Source of the DNA: VRUE01 sp963807425
GTDB lineage: Bacteria; Actinomycetota; Thermoleophilia; Solirubrobacterales; 70-9
Direction: 5' to 3'
Assembly (NCBI GenBank): GCA_963807425.1
Contig: CAWEBZ010000002.1
Location: forward strand, 62,001 to 126,000
DNA length: 64,000 bases
The notes under the pieces are model-generated. The model was not told the DNA's origin. It searched no databases and saw nothing but the letters and a program-made list of their open reading frames with translations. This document shows, piece by piece, positions 37,900 to 46,694 of the stretch. How positions within the stretch are numbered: position 1 is the stretch's first letter; every line of letters starts with the position of its first letter. Made by a program: the position numbers and the translations under genes.

Positions 37900-40224
37900 A
37901 TGAGAAACAAGCTCGCACTGACCACAGCCTTGGCCAGCTTCGGCGTCGTAACGGCGCTCGGAGCCGGCAACCTCGCGGGTGCCGACGACCTCACCGACGC
38001 CAACCCGACCCAGCCCAGCGCTCCCCTCGTAACCACTCCCGCTGCTCCGGCGCCGGACTGCTCGAACGGCGTTGACGACGACGGCGATGGCCTGATCGAC
38101 ACCGAGGACCCCAACTGCCTCACGCCCGCCGGCCTTAGCGAGGAGTCCGCTCCCTCGACGGGAAGCGAGATCGAAGCCCCGGCGAGCCCTGCACCCGCCC
38201 CGGCACCAGTTGAACCCAAAGCACCGGGAGTCCAGGCCGGAACGACGATCGACGGAAGCGGCGGCGGCACCGTACGCAACCAGAGCATCGGCGACGCCAG
38301 CGGTGGTGGCTCTGGCAAGAGCGCCGGGGCGGTCACCGCCCCCAGCGCGACCGCTGGCGACCAGCCGCATGCCGACGGCCCCAACGGCGGCTCGCCCTTC
38401 ACCAGCGGCGGCACGCCGACCGAGGCCAACCCGACGACCACGTTCGCGCCCTTCGGCCCCGCCCCGATCGGCGTCCCCAACTTCGTCATCGACTCCTTCG
38501 AGATCCCGCCCTTCCTACTGCCGATCTACCAGGCCTGCGGGACCGAGTACGGGATTCCCTGGGAGGTGCTTGCCTCGATCAACAAGATCGAGACCGCCTT
38601 CGGCACCAACCTCAACGTCTCCAGCGCCGGCGCGATGGGCTGGATGCAGTTCATTCCGTCTTCCTGGGAAATGTACGGGCTCGATGCCAACGGCGACGGG
38701 CGCAAGGACCCCTACAACCCGGTCGACGCGATCTGCGCCGCGGCGAGCTACTTGAAGGCAGCAGGTGGCGCCGACGACCTCTACGACGCGATCTTCGCTT
38801 ACAACCACGCCGACTGGTACGTGCAGGAGGTGCTGCTCTACGCACGGGCCTACGGCAAGCTTCCCTCCGACCTGGTCGGCTCACTGACCGGGCTGACCGA
38901 GGGCGCTCACTTCCCGATTGCCGCCGACGCTCGCTACGCCGACGACATCGCCACCCGCGAGGTGCTGAAGCGGGCGACACCGGAGGAACGGGAGGAGCTC
39001 GGCAACGCGGCTGAAGTGATCTCCTCCTCCCCCACTCGGCGCGGGATCAACATCTTCGCCGCAGAGGGCGCACCGGTCGTCGCCGTCAACGACGGGGTGA
39101 TCGAGAAGATGGGCGAGTCGAAGAAGCTCGGCCGCTACGTGGTCCTCCAAGATGCCTACGGCAACCGCTACACGTACGCCCAGCTCGGTGAGGTCGTCCG
39201 CGACCACCGCCTGGTCGTGATGCCGACTGGCAAGGAGAAGCGGGTCCCGGTCGACAGCCAGAACATTCGCCCCCGCCTCTACGCTCTGCCAGACCGGGTG
39301 GGCGAGCAGCGGCAGGACGAGGCTGTGCAGCGCGTCGATGACGCAGCGGCGACGGGCGCCGACGGAACCCTCAAGGTCGGGTCGAAGGTGATAGCTGGCA
39401 CCGTCCTGGCCCGGGTCGGCGAGTCCGCCGACGGCATCGACCCACACATCAACTTTTCGATCCGCCCGGCCGGGCGGGGCGCGCCGCGGATCGATCCGAA
39501 GCCGATCCTTGACGGCTGGAAGCTGCTCGAGGCGACCGCGATCTACCGCGCCGAGGGCAAGAGCCCATTCGCCGAGAAGCTCGGCAGCGCCGGTGTCCTG
39601 CTGCTGCCGAAGGAGGCGCTGCAGAGGCGCGTGCTCGCCGACGAGCGCCTCTCGGTCTACGACTGCGGCCGCACCGACATCGCCACCGGGCAGATCGACC
39701 GGCGCGTGCTGGCCGCCCTCGAGTACCTCGCTGAGAAGGGCTACGAACTTACGGTCACGTCGCTGAAGTGCGGCCACGGCTTCTACACGGCAAGCGGCAA
39801 CGTCTCCAACCACAGCTCCGGCAACGCGGTCGACATCGCGACGATCAACGGCGTGCCGGTGCTCGGCAACCAGGGCCCCGGGACGCTGACCGACGCCCTT
39901 CTCAAGGAGGTTCTGCGCTTCCAGGGCACGATGGTCCCGGAGGAGCTGATCTCGCTGGAGGAACTGGGCGGCCCGAGCTTCGCACTCGCCGATCACGCCG
40001 ATCACGTCCACATCGGCTGGCAGCCGCTCTACGCAGATGGGGCACTCGGGGCGCAGTTCGTGCAGCTGCTGAAACCAGACCAGTGGCAGCGCCTGACCGA
40101 GCGTCTCGAGCAGATCGACAACCCGCGGGTGCCGACCAAGCCCTCTGAGTACGCACTGCCCGACAAGCAGGAGAAGCCGGGCAATGGCGATGGCGGGACC
40201 GGCAGCGCTGCCGGCGCCGACTGA
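37900..40224 (+). CDS. secreted three-domain cell-wall hydrolase (SLT transglycosylase + degenerate M23 + LAS/M15-like peptidase)
   Basis: A 774-aa exported protein. After a signal peptide (about 1-27) comes a Ca-binding-like DDDGDGLIDTEDP segment between two Cys (residues about 53-70), a Pro/Gly linker to 180, then a lytic transglycosylase domain (about 195-310) with catalytic Glu231 in NKIETAFGTN and AGAMGWMQFIPSSW. Residues about 370-530 resemble a LytM/M23 fold, but the zinc residues are degraded (YAQL for YAHL, HINF for HxH). The C-terminal part has a LAS-type zinc motif SNHSSGNAVD (H638, D645) and HADHVHIGW (His 699-704). It should cut glycan and peptide bonds in peptidoglycan. Confidence 0.85.
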   Translation: MRNKLALTTALASFGVVTALGAGNLAGADDLTDANPTQPSAPLVTTPAAPAPDCSNGVDDDGDGLIDTEDPNCLTPAGLSEESAPSTGSEIEAPASPAPAPAPVEPKAPGVQAGTTIDGSGGGTVRNQSIGDASGGGSGKSAGAVTAPSATAGDQPHADGPNGGSPFTSGGTPTEANPTTTFAPFGPAPIGVPNFVIDSFEIPPFLLPIYQACGTEYGIPWEVLASINKIETAFGTNLNVSSAGAMGWMQFIPSSWEMYGLDANGDGRKDPYNPVDAICAAASYLKAAGGADDLYDAIFAYNHADWYVQEVLLYARAYGKLPSDLVGSLTGLTEGAHFPIAADARYADDIATREVLKRATPEEREELGNAAEVISSSPTRRGINIFAAEGAPVVAVNDGVIEKMGESKKLGRYVVLQDAYGNRYTYAQLGEVVRDHRLVVMPTGKEKRVPVDSQNIRPRLYALPDRVGEQRQDEAVQRVDDAAATGADGTLKVGSKVIAGTVLARVGESADGIDPHINFSIRPAGRGAPRIDPKPILDGWKLLEATAIYRAEGKSPFAEKLGSAGVLLLPKEALQRRVLADERLSVYDCGRTDIATGQIDRRVLAALEYLAEKGYELTVTSLKCGHGFYTASGNVSNHSSGNAVDIATINGVPVLGNQGPGTLTDALLKEVLRFQGTMVPEELISLEELGGPSFALADHADHVHIGWQPLYADGALGAQFVQLLKPDQWQRLTERLEQIDNPRVPTKPSEYALPDKQEKPGNGDGGTGSAAGAD

Positions 40225-40245
40225 CGTCTAGAAGAATTCGGGTCT

Positions 40246-41124
40246 TTGACTGAGGACCCCAAGCTCTTCGGATTCGCACAGCTCGAGTTCGCCGGCACGC
40301 TCGCCGTCGCGGACGGGCGTTACGTGGTTCGCGATGGGGAGAAAGAGTCCGTTCTCGTCGTCGAAACCTTCGGCGCCCCAGCGCCTCCGACGCGGCGGCG
40401 CCGGCGCGCCCGCCAGGCAGAGTCAGACGCCGAGCTGCGTCCGCTTGCATTGACTCGCGTGACCGCCGTGCGTGCTTTCGAGGAGTTCTCCGACGAGCAC
40501 GCCGGGCGCCGCTGGCTGGACGAGGCAACCGAGGCCGAGGACAAGGTCGAGGTGCTGGCCGAGGAAGGGATCGGCTTGCTCAACCGGGCGCTGCACGCCA
40601 ACGGTGCCGCCAGCGGCGATCCCCACTCCTACGAGCTGGCCTTGGAGCGGGCGGCCACGGTACGGCTCGGCTATGGCAGCGGAGAGGAGCTGGCAAACGG
40701 CCGCTTCACGGAAGCTCGTGAGGTCGACGTGCGGGCCGGGACCAGATCCCGCCGTCGCCAGCGAGCCGAAGAGCTGCGCCCCCAGAGGCGGGTGGCGGCG
40801 GTACTCGGCGGCCGAGAGCAGATCGACGCCTGCGAGACGCTGTTGCTGCGCGGGCGCGCCGATCTCGACGCCGGGCGCACCCGCGAGGCCGCCTTGCAGC
40901 TGCGAATTGGCCTGGAGGCACTGCTGCTCGAGCTCAGCGGCGCCCTCACCGATCCCGGGCACGAGGAGGACATGGCGATGCTCGAGAGCCGCCGCTCGGA
41001 GGCGGGAACGGCGGCGAACATGGCGCTGCGCGGTGACCTCGACGCTGAGCAGGAGCAGAGCGTGCGCGAGCTGACCGAGATCTGCGAGCGGGTGCTGCGT
41101 CGCAGGCGGGTGCTACGGGGCTAG
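40246..41124 (+). CDS. conserved hypothetical protein with helical C-terminal half
   Basis: TTG 40246 (AGAAGAA upstream) gives 292 aa. Residues 1-45 (LFGFAQLEFAGTLAVADGRY) form a small beta domain; 45-60 is a strongly basic stretch (RRRRRARQ); the remainder is helical with an RRRQRAEELRPQRR patch near 165. No signal peptide, membrane helix or catalytic motif is seen. Predicted cytoplasmic and possibly nucleic-acid binding because of the basic segments; that is weak inference. It follows the hydrolase gene by 21 bases and may be cotranscribed. Confidence 0.6.
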   Translation: MTEDPKLFGFAQLEFAGTLAVADGRYVVRDGEKESVLVVETFGAPAPPTRRRRRARQAESDAELRPLALTRVTAVRAFEEFSDEHAGRRWLDEATEAEDKVEVLAEEGIGLLNRALHANGAASGDPHSYELALERAATVRLGYGSGEELANGRFTEAREVDVRAGTRSRRRQRAEELRPQRRVAAVLGGREQIDACETLLLRGRADLDAGRTREAALQLRIGLEALLLELSGALTDPGHEEDMAMLESRRSEAGTAANMALRGDLDAEQEQSVRELTEICERVLRRRRVLRG

Positions 41125-41798
41125 AGCGCGAGACGACCGGCGACCACATCGTCGAGCAGCGACTCGGCGATGTGATGGGCTTCCTCCAGCTCGATGCCTT
41201 CCAGCGAGGGCACCCCAATCACGGTGAGGCCCGCTGCCCGCGCCGCAGCGACTCCTGTTGGCGAGTCCTCGAGGACGACCACCGAGGGATCTGCGGCCAC
41301 ACCGAGGCGCCGACAGGCCTCCAGGTAGGGGTCCGGCGCGGGCTTTGGTGCCGCCACTTCGTGGGCGCTGAGAACCACGTCGAAGCGGTCGACGAAGCCG
41401 ACGATTTCGAGCGAGCGCCGCACGAAGACCAGGGGCGAGTTGGAGACAAGGCCGATCGGCGTCCCTCGCTCGCGAAGCCGATGCAGCAGCTCCCGGGCAC
41501 CGACCATCGCCTTCACCCCGTGCTCGAGCTCGGCGACGACCAGCTCGTTCAGCTCCTCGATCAGCTCCACTGCCCGTCCGGGCTCACCCAGCCGCTGCTC
41601 GAGGATTCCGCCGGCGATCTCGGCCGAGGTCCCGACCAGCTCGCGCTTGTGCTGCGCGGTGAACTCCTTGCCCCGCCGCTCGAACAGATCGTGCTCGGCC
41701 CTCGTCCAGACCGACTCGGTGTCGAGCAGCAGCCCGTCGTTGTCGAAGATGACCGCCGTGGGCGCCGCCGGCGCCATCTCGCTCGGATCTTGGCCCAT
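41121..41798 (-). CDS. HAD-family hydrolase (beta-phosphoglucomutase-like phosphatase)
   Basis: A 225-aa subfamily I HAD protein. Motif 1 is FDNDGLLLDTE (nucleophile Asp and acid Asp near residues 19 and 21), motif 2 LVSNSP (near 118), motif 3 Lys in APKPAPDPY and motif 4 VVVLEDSPTGVAAARAAG. The cap inserted after motif 1 has the helical type C1 layout. It probably dephosphorylates or isomerises a sugar phosphate; exact substrate unknown. It starts 2 bases after the sirtuin stop and should be cotranscribed with it. Confidence 0.88.
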   Translation of the reverse strand: MGQDPSEMAPAAPTAVIFDNDGLLLDTESVWTRAEHDLFERRGKEFTAQHKRELVGTSAEIAGGILEQRLGEPGRAVELIEELNELVVAELEHGVKAMVGARELLHRLRERGTPIGLVSNSPLVFVRRSLEIVGFVDRFDVVLSAHEVAAPKPAPDPYLEACRRLGVAADPSVVVLEDSPTGVAAARAAGLTVIGVPSLEGIELEEAHHIAESLLDDVVAGRLAL

Positions 41799-41800
41799 CG

Positions 41801-42571
41801 TCAGTCGAGTGCGGTCAGGATCGCATCGAGCTCGGCATCGACCTCGCCCGTGAGCTTCAGCCTGGCGTCGCCGTCATAGGGCGTCGATCCCTTGGTGACG
41901 ATCGCGAGCTGCCCGCCGCGCTCGAGAGTAAGGCCTGGCAGGCTGGCCACTGGGTAGACCGCGAGCGAAGAGCCGACGCAGAGCATCAGCTCGGCTTCCG
42001 CGGCGAGCTCATGCGCCCGCGCCATCGCGCTCTCGGGCAGCATCTCGCCGAAGAGGACGACGTCGGGCTTGACCGCGCCGCCGCAAGAGGAGCAGACCGC
42101 GATGCCGTCCTGATCGAACAGGCCATCCACTTCGGCGATCCCGTAGGAGATCGCGCAGCCCCTGCAGGAAGAGGTCTCGATCGAGCCATGCACCTCGACC
42201 ACCTCCTGCGAGCCCGCAGCGCGGTGGAGGCGGTCGATGTTCTGCGTGATCACGCCCTGCAGCAACCCGCGCCGTTCCAGCTCCGCCAGGGCCTCATGCG
42301 CCCGGTTGGGACGCTTGTCGCCGAGCGAGTGAAAGCGCGGCCGGTAGTAGGACCAGAAGCGAGCCGGATCGCGCTCAAAGACGTCGATATGGGCGACTTC
42401 CATCGGGTCGACGTTCGCCCAGAGCCCCGTCTCGGGCGTGCGGAAGTCAGGGATCCCGGAGGGAACCGAGACACCCGCCCCGGTCAGCGCGACCGTGCAG
42501 CTCGACTCGGCGATCAGCTCGGCAAGCTCGACCGCGCCGGCCGAGCCGACCTCTTTGGCACCCGTCTCCAC
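41801..42571 (-). CDS. NAD-dependent protein deacylase, Sir2 family
   Basis: A 256-aa sirtuin that removes acyl groups from lysines, making O-acyl-ADP-ribose. NAD motif GAGVSVPSGIPDFR is at 31-44, TQNIDRLH at 109-116, and the catalytic His128 lies in VEVHGS. The structural zinc site has four Cys: C136, C139, C160 and C163. PDVVLFGEMLPE, VGSSLAVYPVASLP and a C-terminal NAD segment complete the fold. No AcuA-type acetyltransferase is close; the nearest GNAT is at 1.7 kb. Confidence 0.94.
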   Translation of the reverse strand: METGAKEVGSAGAVELAELIAESSCTVALTGAGVSVPSGIPDFRTPETGLWANVDPMEVAHIDVFERDPARFWSYYRPRFHSLGDKRPNRAHEALAELERRGLLQGVITQNIDRLHRAAGSQEVVEVHGSIETSSCRGCAISYGIAEVDGLFDQDGIAVCSSCGGAVKPDVVLFGEMLPESAMARAHELAAEAELMLCVGSSLAVYPVASLPGLTLERGGQLAIVTKGSTPYDGDARLKLTGEVDAELDAILTALD

Positions 42572-42605
42572 GCCGGGATCATCCCAGAGCGGCGCCGAGC
42601 GGCTT

Positions 42606-43397
42606 TCAGGCGGATGGGCGGACCGGCAGCGTTCGAGTTTTTGGGCTCACGGTCGTCGCCCCGAGGCCGGTGAGCGTGACTCGCAGCCTCGCCACAGGCT
42701 CGGTCGCGAGAGCGTCCCGAACGGCGCGTGGAGCGCGGATGCGAATCACCCGCTGCGTGCCCGGCTCGACCGCGAGCTTGCGGCGACGGTTGCCTGGGCT
42801 GTTCAGCCAATCGGCGAGGAGGCGAGCGCTGCAGGATCGCTCGCCTTTCGAGCAGCGCAGCTTCAGTGCCACCCGGCCACGGTTGTCGAGGCGGGCGTAC
42901 GCAGTGATCAGCCGAAGAACAGCTTGCTGCACCGATGGCGTGGTAAAGGTTGCGTCCTGGCTGCGGCCGACACCGCCGTTCACACGTGTAGCTACCAGGC
43001 GGTAGTGGTACGTGGTGGCGGGCTCGAGATCAGTGACCACCGCGCTGGCGAATACGGTTGGGGCCGGGGCGGACTCCGGCGTCTGACGACCGTAGCTCGT
43101 GCCAGTGCCGTACTCGAAGTGTGTGGTTACGTTTCCGCCGAGCCCTTCGGAGCTGCCGAGAAGAAGCACGCTGGTCGGGGAAAGTATGGCTGGCGTCCCG
43201 AGGAATACCCTCGGCTCAACCGTGTAGGTGATCGGCACATACGTCACGCTCACGCCAGCGCGGGAGAGGGTGCTACCGGCCGGCTCCCCACCGGTGGGGT
43301 CGAAATGCCGCTGTTCCGCCCCGAGGGCGGTCGCCGGAGCGGCGACGCAGGCGATGAAGGCAGCCAGGGCGAGGCTACGCAGTGCAGATGGGAGCAT
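42606..43397 (-). CDS. secreted protein with a fibronectin-III-like domain
   Basis: A 263-aa protein with signal peptide (MLPSALRSLALAAFIACVAA, cleavage near ALGA). Residues about 60-150 form a fibronectin type III-like domain, with GGNVTTHFEYGTGTSYG and VTDLEPATTYHYRLVATRVN typical of actinobacterial secreted modules. The rest (150-263) has KLRCSKGERSCSARLL, with two Cys that could bond, and a basic beta-rich tail. Extracellular binding role likely; partner unknown. It stands alone on the minus strand. Confidence 0.65.
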   Translation of the reverse strand: MLPSALRSLALAAFIACVAAPATALGAEQRHFDPTGGEPAGSTLSRAGVSVTYVPITYTVEPRVFLGTPAILSPTSVLLLGSSEGLGGNVTTHFEYGTGTSYGRQTPESAPAPTVFASAVVTDLEPATTYHYRLVATRVNGGVGRSQDATFTTPSVQQAVLRLITAYARLDNRGRVALKLRCSKGERSCSARLLADWLNSPGNRRRKLAVEPGTQRVIRIRAPRAVRDALATEPVARLRVTLTGLGATTVSPKTRTLPVRPSA

Positions 43398-43481
43398 TGG
43401 GGTTTGGCCTTTCTCGACGAGCGTGGACCGAGATACGAGCGGGTACCGGGATAGGGAACGCTAGATCCCGGGGCGGATGAC

Positions 43482-43871
43482 TCAGGCTCCGGGCCGGTAT
43501 GTACCGAAGGCCCAGAGCGTGCCCTCAGGGTCGCGGACGGTGAAGTCGCGCGACCCGTAGTCGGTCTCGGTCAGCTCGAGGGCGATGTCGGCACCGGCCT
43601 CGCGAACCCGCTCGTAGAGCGGGTCAACGTCGTCGATCGCGACGTAAACAAGGGAGCCTCCAGGCGGGAGGCTGCGAAACGGCTCGCGTCCCACCCCGGC
43701 GCTGCCCAGCATCACCACGGTCGAGTCGAAGGCCACCTCGGCATGGACGACGTTGCCGTCGTCGTCGTGGTGCACCTCGCGCCGCTCGAACCCAAGCGTC
43801 CGCTCGAGCCACTCGATCGCCGCATCGGCATCGGCGTAGAGCAGGTTCGGGAAAAACGTCGGTGAGGCCAT
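43482..43871 (-). CDS. VOC-family (glyoxalase-like) protein
   Basis: A 129-aa single-chain VOC protein: FPNLLYADADAAIEWLERTL opens the first module and RDPEGTLWAFGTYRPGA closes the second. It resembles the PhnB/YaeR-type small VOC proteins including bleomycin-resistance-like members. The metal ligands of glyoxalase I are not all obvious, so a binding rather than catalytic role is possible. Monocistronic on the minus strand; 36 bases separate it from fadB-like upstream. Confidence 0.75.
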   Translation of the reverse strand: MASPTFFPNLLYADADAAIEWLERTLGFERREVHHDDDGNVVHAEVAFDSTVVMLGSAGVGREPFRSLPPGGSLVYVAIDDVDPLYERVREAGADIALELTETDYGSRDFTVRDPEGTLWAFGTYRPGA

Positions 43872-43907
43872 ATAGCGGTGCTTCCCCCGAAGGCCGTTGC
43901 CAAACCC

Positions 43908-45908
43908 CTACTTGCCGCTCCACTTCGGAGTGCGCTTGCCGAGGAAGGCGCCGATCCCCTCCTTGGCGTCCTCGCTGCGGAAAGCGGTGGCGAAGCCCTG
44001 CTTCTCCGCCTCGATCCCCGCGTCGAGGTCGCCGGCATGAGAGACGAGCTTGATCTGTTCGACCGCGAGCGGAGCCTGGCTGGCGAGCTTGCGGCCCCAC
44101 ATCAGAGCCGTCTCGAATAGCTCCTGGTCGGCGACGACGCGATTGGCGAGGCCGAAGTCGAGCGCCTCGCCGGCGAGGATCGCATCGCCGGCCAGGTTCA
44201 TCTCCAGCGCCTTGTTCGGACCGACCAGGCGCGGCAGGCGCTGGGTGCCACCAAAGCCGGGGATGATCCCGAGCTTGACCTCGGGCTGGCCGAAGACCGC
44301 GGCCTCGGCTGCGATCCGCACGTCGCAGGCCATCGCCAGCTCGCAGCCGCCACCGAAGGCGAGCGCGTTGACGGCGGCGATCGTCGCCACCCGGGACTGG
44401 CCGAAGTCGCGCAGCAGGGCGTGGGCGGTGTGGATCAGCTCCTCGCCGCCGGACTCGTCCATCTGAGTGAAGGCCTTGATGTCGGCGCCGGCGGAGAAGA
44501 CGACAGGGACCGAGGAGGCGATCACCATCGCGCCCACATCACCGGAGGACTTGACCTTCTCCCAGACGATTCCGAGGTCGCGGATCACGTCCGGTGAGAC
44601 GGCGTTCATCGGCGCGTTGGCGAGCCAGGCGATCGCGACATCGCCGCGGGTCTCCAGCTTCACCGTCTCGGCTTGCTCGCCCTCATCGGGCTGCGGGTAG
44701 GGGTAGAAGCCCTGGCCGGAGCCCATGCCCAGGCGGCCCTGGGCGACGAGGCGGCGAAGCAGCGTCGGGGCCGCGAAACGCTCGCCGTGGCGCTCCTCGA
44801 GGTTCTCGATCTGCTCGAGCACCTTGTCGAGGCCTTCGACGTCGGCTTTCCAGAACGGCGGCAGCAGCCCACGGCGAGGATCGAGCCCGGCGCCGGCCAT
44901 CATCCCGACATCGATGTCGCGGACCGAGCAGACACCCTCCTCGACCAGCTTGCAGGCCTCGATCAGGGCGCGGCTGGTGAACAGCGCGACGAGTTCCTCG
45001 CCGTTAGCCTCGGCCTCGCCGGGGATCGTCTGCTCGCCGTCCTTGAAGAAGCCCTCGCCACCGGACTTGGCGCCGAGCTTGCCGTCGGCGACCAGCTGCT
45101 TCAGCCCTTGGTGGACGTAGAAGGTCTCGCCGTAGGACTCCCTAAGGTGCTCGGCGACGTGGAGGACGGTGTCGAGACCGAGCAGGTCGATGAGGAAGAA
45201 GGGACCCATCGGGGCAACCTGGGCGGCAGCGATCGCCTCGTCGATCGCCTTCAGCGAGAGGCCCTGCTCCTCTTGAGCGCGCCAGATCTCGCCGATCGTC
45301 GCCATCAGGATGCGGTTGACGACGAAGCCCGGCACCTCGCCGCAGACGATCGGCTGCTTCTTGATCGCCTGGGCGAAATTGTAGGCGACGGTGGCGGTCT
45401 CCTGCGAAGTGTCGTCGCCGGCGATGACCTCGACCAGCGGCATCACCGAGGCCGGGTAGAAGAAGTGGAAGCCGACGACCTTGTCTGGCCGCAGCGTCGT
45501 CTCCCCCATCTCGGTGATCGAGAGCGAGGACGTGTTGGAGGAGAGGATCGCGTGACCCGGCGTCGCCGCGTCGAGCTCGCGGAAGACGGCCTGCTTGATC
45601 TCCATCCGCTCCGGCACGGCCTCGATCACGAAGTCGACGTCGGCGAACTCCTCGTAGGTAGTCGTCCCGGTGACCAGGCCCATTACCTCGGCGAGGCGGG
45701 CGTCGGCCTGCTCCTGGGTCAGCTTCTCCTTCTTGACCAGGCGGGCGAGCTGACCCTCGGTGACCGCGCGCGCCTTCTCGACGGCGGCGTCGACGAACTT
45801 CTGGTCGATGTCCTTGACGACGACAGGGATGTCGGCGGCGGCGATCGCCTGCGCGATCTCGCCGCCCATGGTGCCGCCGCCGACGACGGCGGCCTTGGAA
45901 ACGAACAT
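43908..45908 (-). CDS. bifunctional 3-hydroxyacyl-CoA dehydrogenase / enoyl-CoA hydratase, reversed domain order
   Basis: A 666-aa beta-oxidation enzyme. Residues 1-300 are the NAD-dependent dehydrogenase: GGGTMGGEIAQAIAAADIPV near the N-terminus, then SSNTSSLSITEM, GFHFFYPASVMPLVEV and the helical domain with EVPGFVVNRILM. A second dehydrogenase C-domain follows to about 400. Residues 420-666 are an enoyl-CoA hydratase with FSAGADIKAF, LAFGGGCELAMACD (Glu) and QPEVKLGIIPGFGGTQRLP (Glu), both catalytic Glu kept. In E. coli FadB the hydratase comes first. A GGAGG site precedes ATG 45908. No thiolase is next to it. Confidence 0.92.
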   Translation of the reverse strand: MFVSKAAVVGGGTMGGEIAQAIAAADIPVVVKDIDQKFVDAAVEKARAVTEGQLARLVKKEKLTQEQADARLAEVMGLVTGTTTYEEFADVDFVIEAVPERMEIKQAVFRELDAATPGHAILSSNTSSLSITEMGETTLRPDKVVGFHFFYPASVMPLVEVIAGDDTSQETATVAYNFAQAIKKQPIVCGEVPGFVVNRILMATIGEIWRAQEEQGLSLKAIDEAIAAAQVAPMGPFFLIDLLGLDTVLHVAEHLRESYGETFYVHQGLKQLVADGKLGAKSGGEGFFKDGEQTIPGEAEANGEELVALFTSRALIEACKLVEEGVCSVRDIDVGMMAGAGLDPRRGLLPPFWKADVEGLDKVLEQIENLEERHGERFAAPTLLRRLVAQGRLGMGSGQGFYPYPQPDEGEQAETVKLETRGDVAIAWLANAPMNAVSPDVIRDLGIVWEKVKSSGDVGAMVIASSVPVVFSAGADIKAFTQMDESGGEELIHTAHALLRDFGQSRVATIAAVNALAFGGGCELAMACDVRIAAEAAVFGQPEVKLGIIPGFGGTQRLPRLVGPNKALEMNLAGDAILAGEALDFGLANRVVADQELFETALMWGRKLASQAPLAVEQIKLVSHAGDLDAGIEAEKQGFATAFRSEDAKEGIGAFLGKRTPKWSGK

Positions 45909-45944
45909 GGCTTGGAATTCCTCCAGGTCGGGGGCGGCAGAAGG

Positions 45945-45982
45945 CTATAGGTGCGCGGCTTCCCTATAGGTGCGCGGCTTCC
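45945..45982 (-). repeat. two tandem 19-bp direct repeats upstream of the fad-type gene (possible operator)
   Basis: ctataggtgcgcggcttcc occurs twice without a gap (45945-45963 and 45964-45982). It lies in the 93-base divergent spacer between the beta-oxidation gene (start 45908) and the NlpC/P60 gene (start 46002). Tandem identical units at a promoter suggest a regulator-binding site, but duplication by slippage is also possible. Confidence 0.5.
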
Positions 45983-46001
45983 TTGCCGATAAAGGCACTT
46001 C

Positions 46002-46520
46002 GTGCTCAGGCGGGGGACCATCTTGCTCACCACGTGCGCCTGTCTCCTGGTCAGCGCATCGAACGCGACCGCGGCGGTCCCCGACGCAACCCTGCTGCCG
46101 AGCGGCCGCGCGGTTGCACCACCATCGGCACCACCCTCGGTGAAGGCGATGATCGAAGCAGCGAATCGCATCCGCCACCGGCCCTACCGCTGGGGCGGCG
46201 GCCACCGCAGCTGGCGCTCGCGCGGCTATGACTGCTCGGGCTCGGTCAGCTACGTGCTTCATGTCGGCGGCCTACTCGAATCGCCGCTCGACTCGCGGGG
46301 GTTCATGCGCTGGGGCGACCCCGGCGCCGGGCAGTGGGTGAGGATCTACGCCAACGACGGCCATGTCTTCGCCGTGATCGCCGGCCTGCGCTGGGACACC
46401 TCGATGACGACCGAAGCGGACGGCCACGGACCCGGCTGGAGTGAGGAGATGCGTTCCAGGGGTGGATTCCGCCTGCGCCACCCGCTTGGCGTCGAGCTCG
46501 CCGTTCCCCTGGCCAGCTGA
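46002..46520 (+). CDS. secreted NlpC/P60-type peptidase
   Basis: A 172-aa exported protein from GTG 46002 (signal MLRRGTILLTTCACLLVSAS). The NlpC/P60 catalytic Cys is C78 in YDCSGSVSYVLHVGGLL, preceded by the usual PYRWGGGH; the His is H121 in NDGHVFAVIAG. The third polar residue is not assigned. It should hydrolyse peptide cross-links in peptidoglycan, D-gamma-Glu to meso-DAP. It lacks an SH3 or LysM targeting domain, so it may be part of a complex or act on soluble fragments. The divergent beta-oxidation gene shares its promoter region. Confidence 0.78.
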   Translation: MLRRGTILLTTCACLLVSASNATAAVPDATLLPSGRAVAPPSAPPSVKAMIEAANRIRHRPYRWGGGHRSWRSRGYDCSGSVSYVLHVGGLLESPLDSRGFMRWGDPGAGQWVRIYANDGHVFAVIAGLRWDTSMTTEADGHGPGWSEEMRSRGGFRLRHPLGVELAVPLAS

Positions 46521-46567
46521 ACCGCATTTCGCCGCCCAAACGGCTGGACAAGGGGTCGCGATGAACC

Positions 46568-46583
46568 TTGTACCGCGGTACAA
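46568..46583. promoter_or_regulatory. 16-bp perfect palindrome upstream of glutamine synthetase III
   Basis: TTGTACCGCGGTACAA is perfectly self-complementary and lies 112 bases before the GSIII ATG, inside a 174-base intergenic space. The form suits a homodimeric repressor (TetR/GntR-like). No regulator gene is next to it, so the protein is unknown. Confidence 0.5.
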
Positions 46584-46694
46584 AGCCATCGCCGCCCGAT
46601 TGGCATTACCCTGCAATCCCCCTTTCAGAGGGAGGAACGGACCGCCAACCGCGCCCGTGATGGGCGCTTCGCCGAGTGAGGAACTGACCAAGCG

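Noticed and set aside
45945..45982. CRISPR array
   Set aside because: Only two units, directly abutting with no spacer, and no cas genes.
46594..46620. Sigma-54-like promoter (TTGGCATTACCCTGCAAT) before glnN
   Set aside because: The spacing between GG and GC is 9 rather than 10 bases, and actinobacteria of this type normally lack sigma-54.
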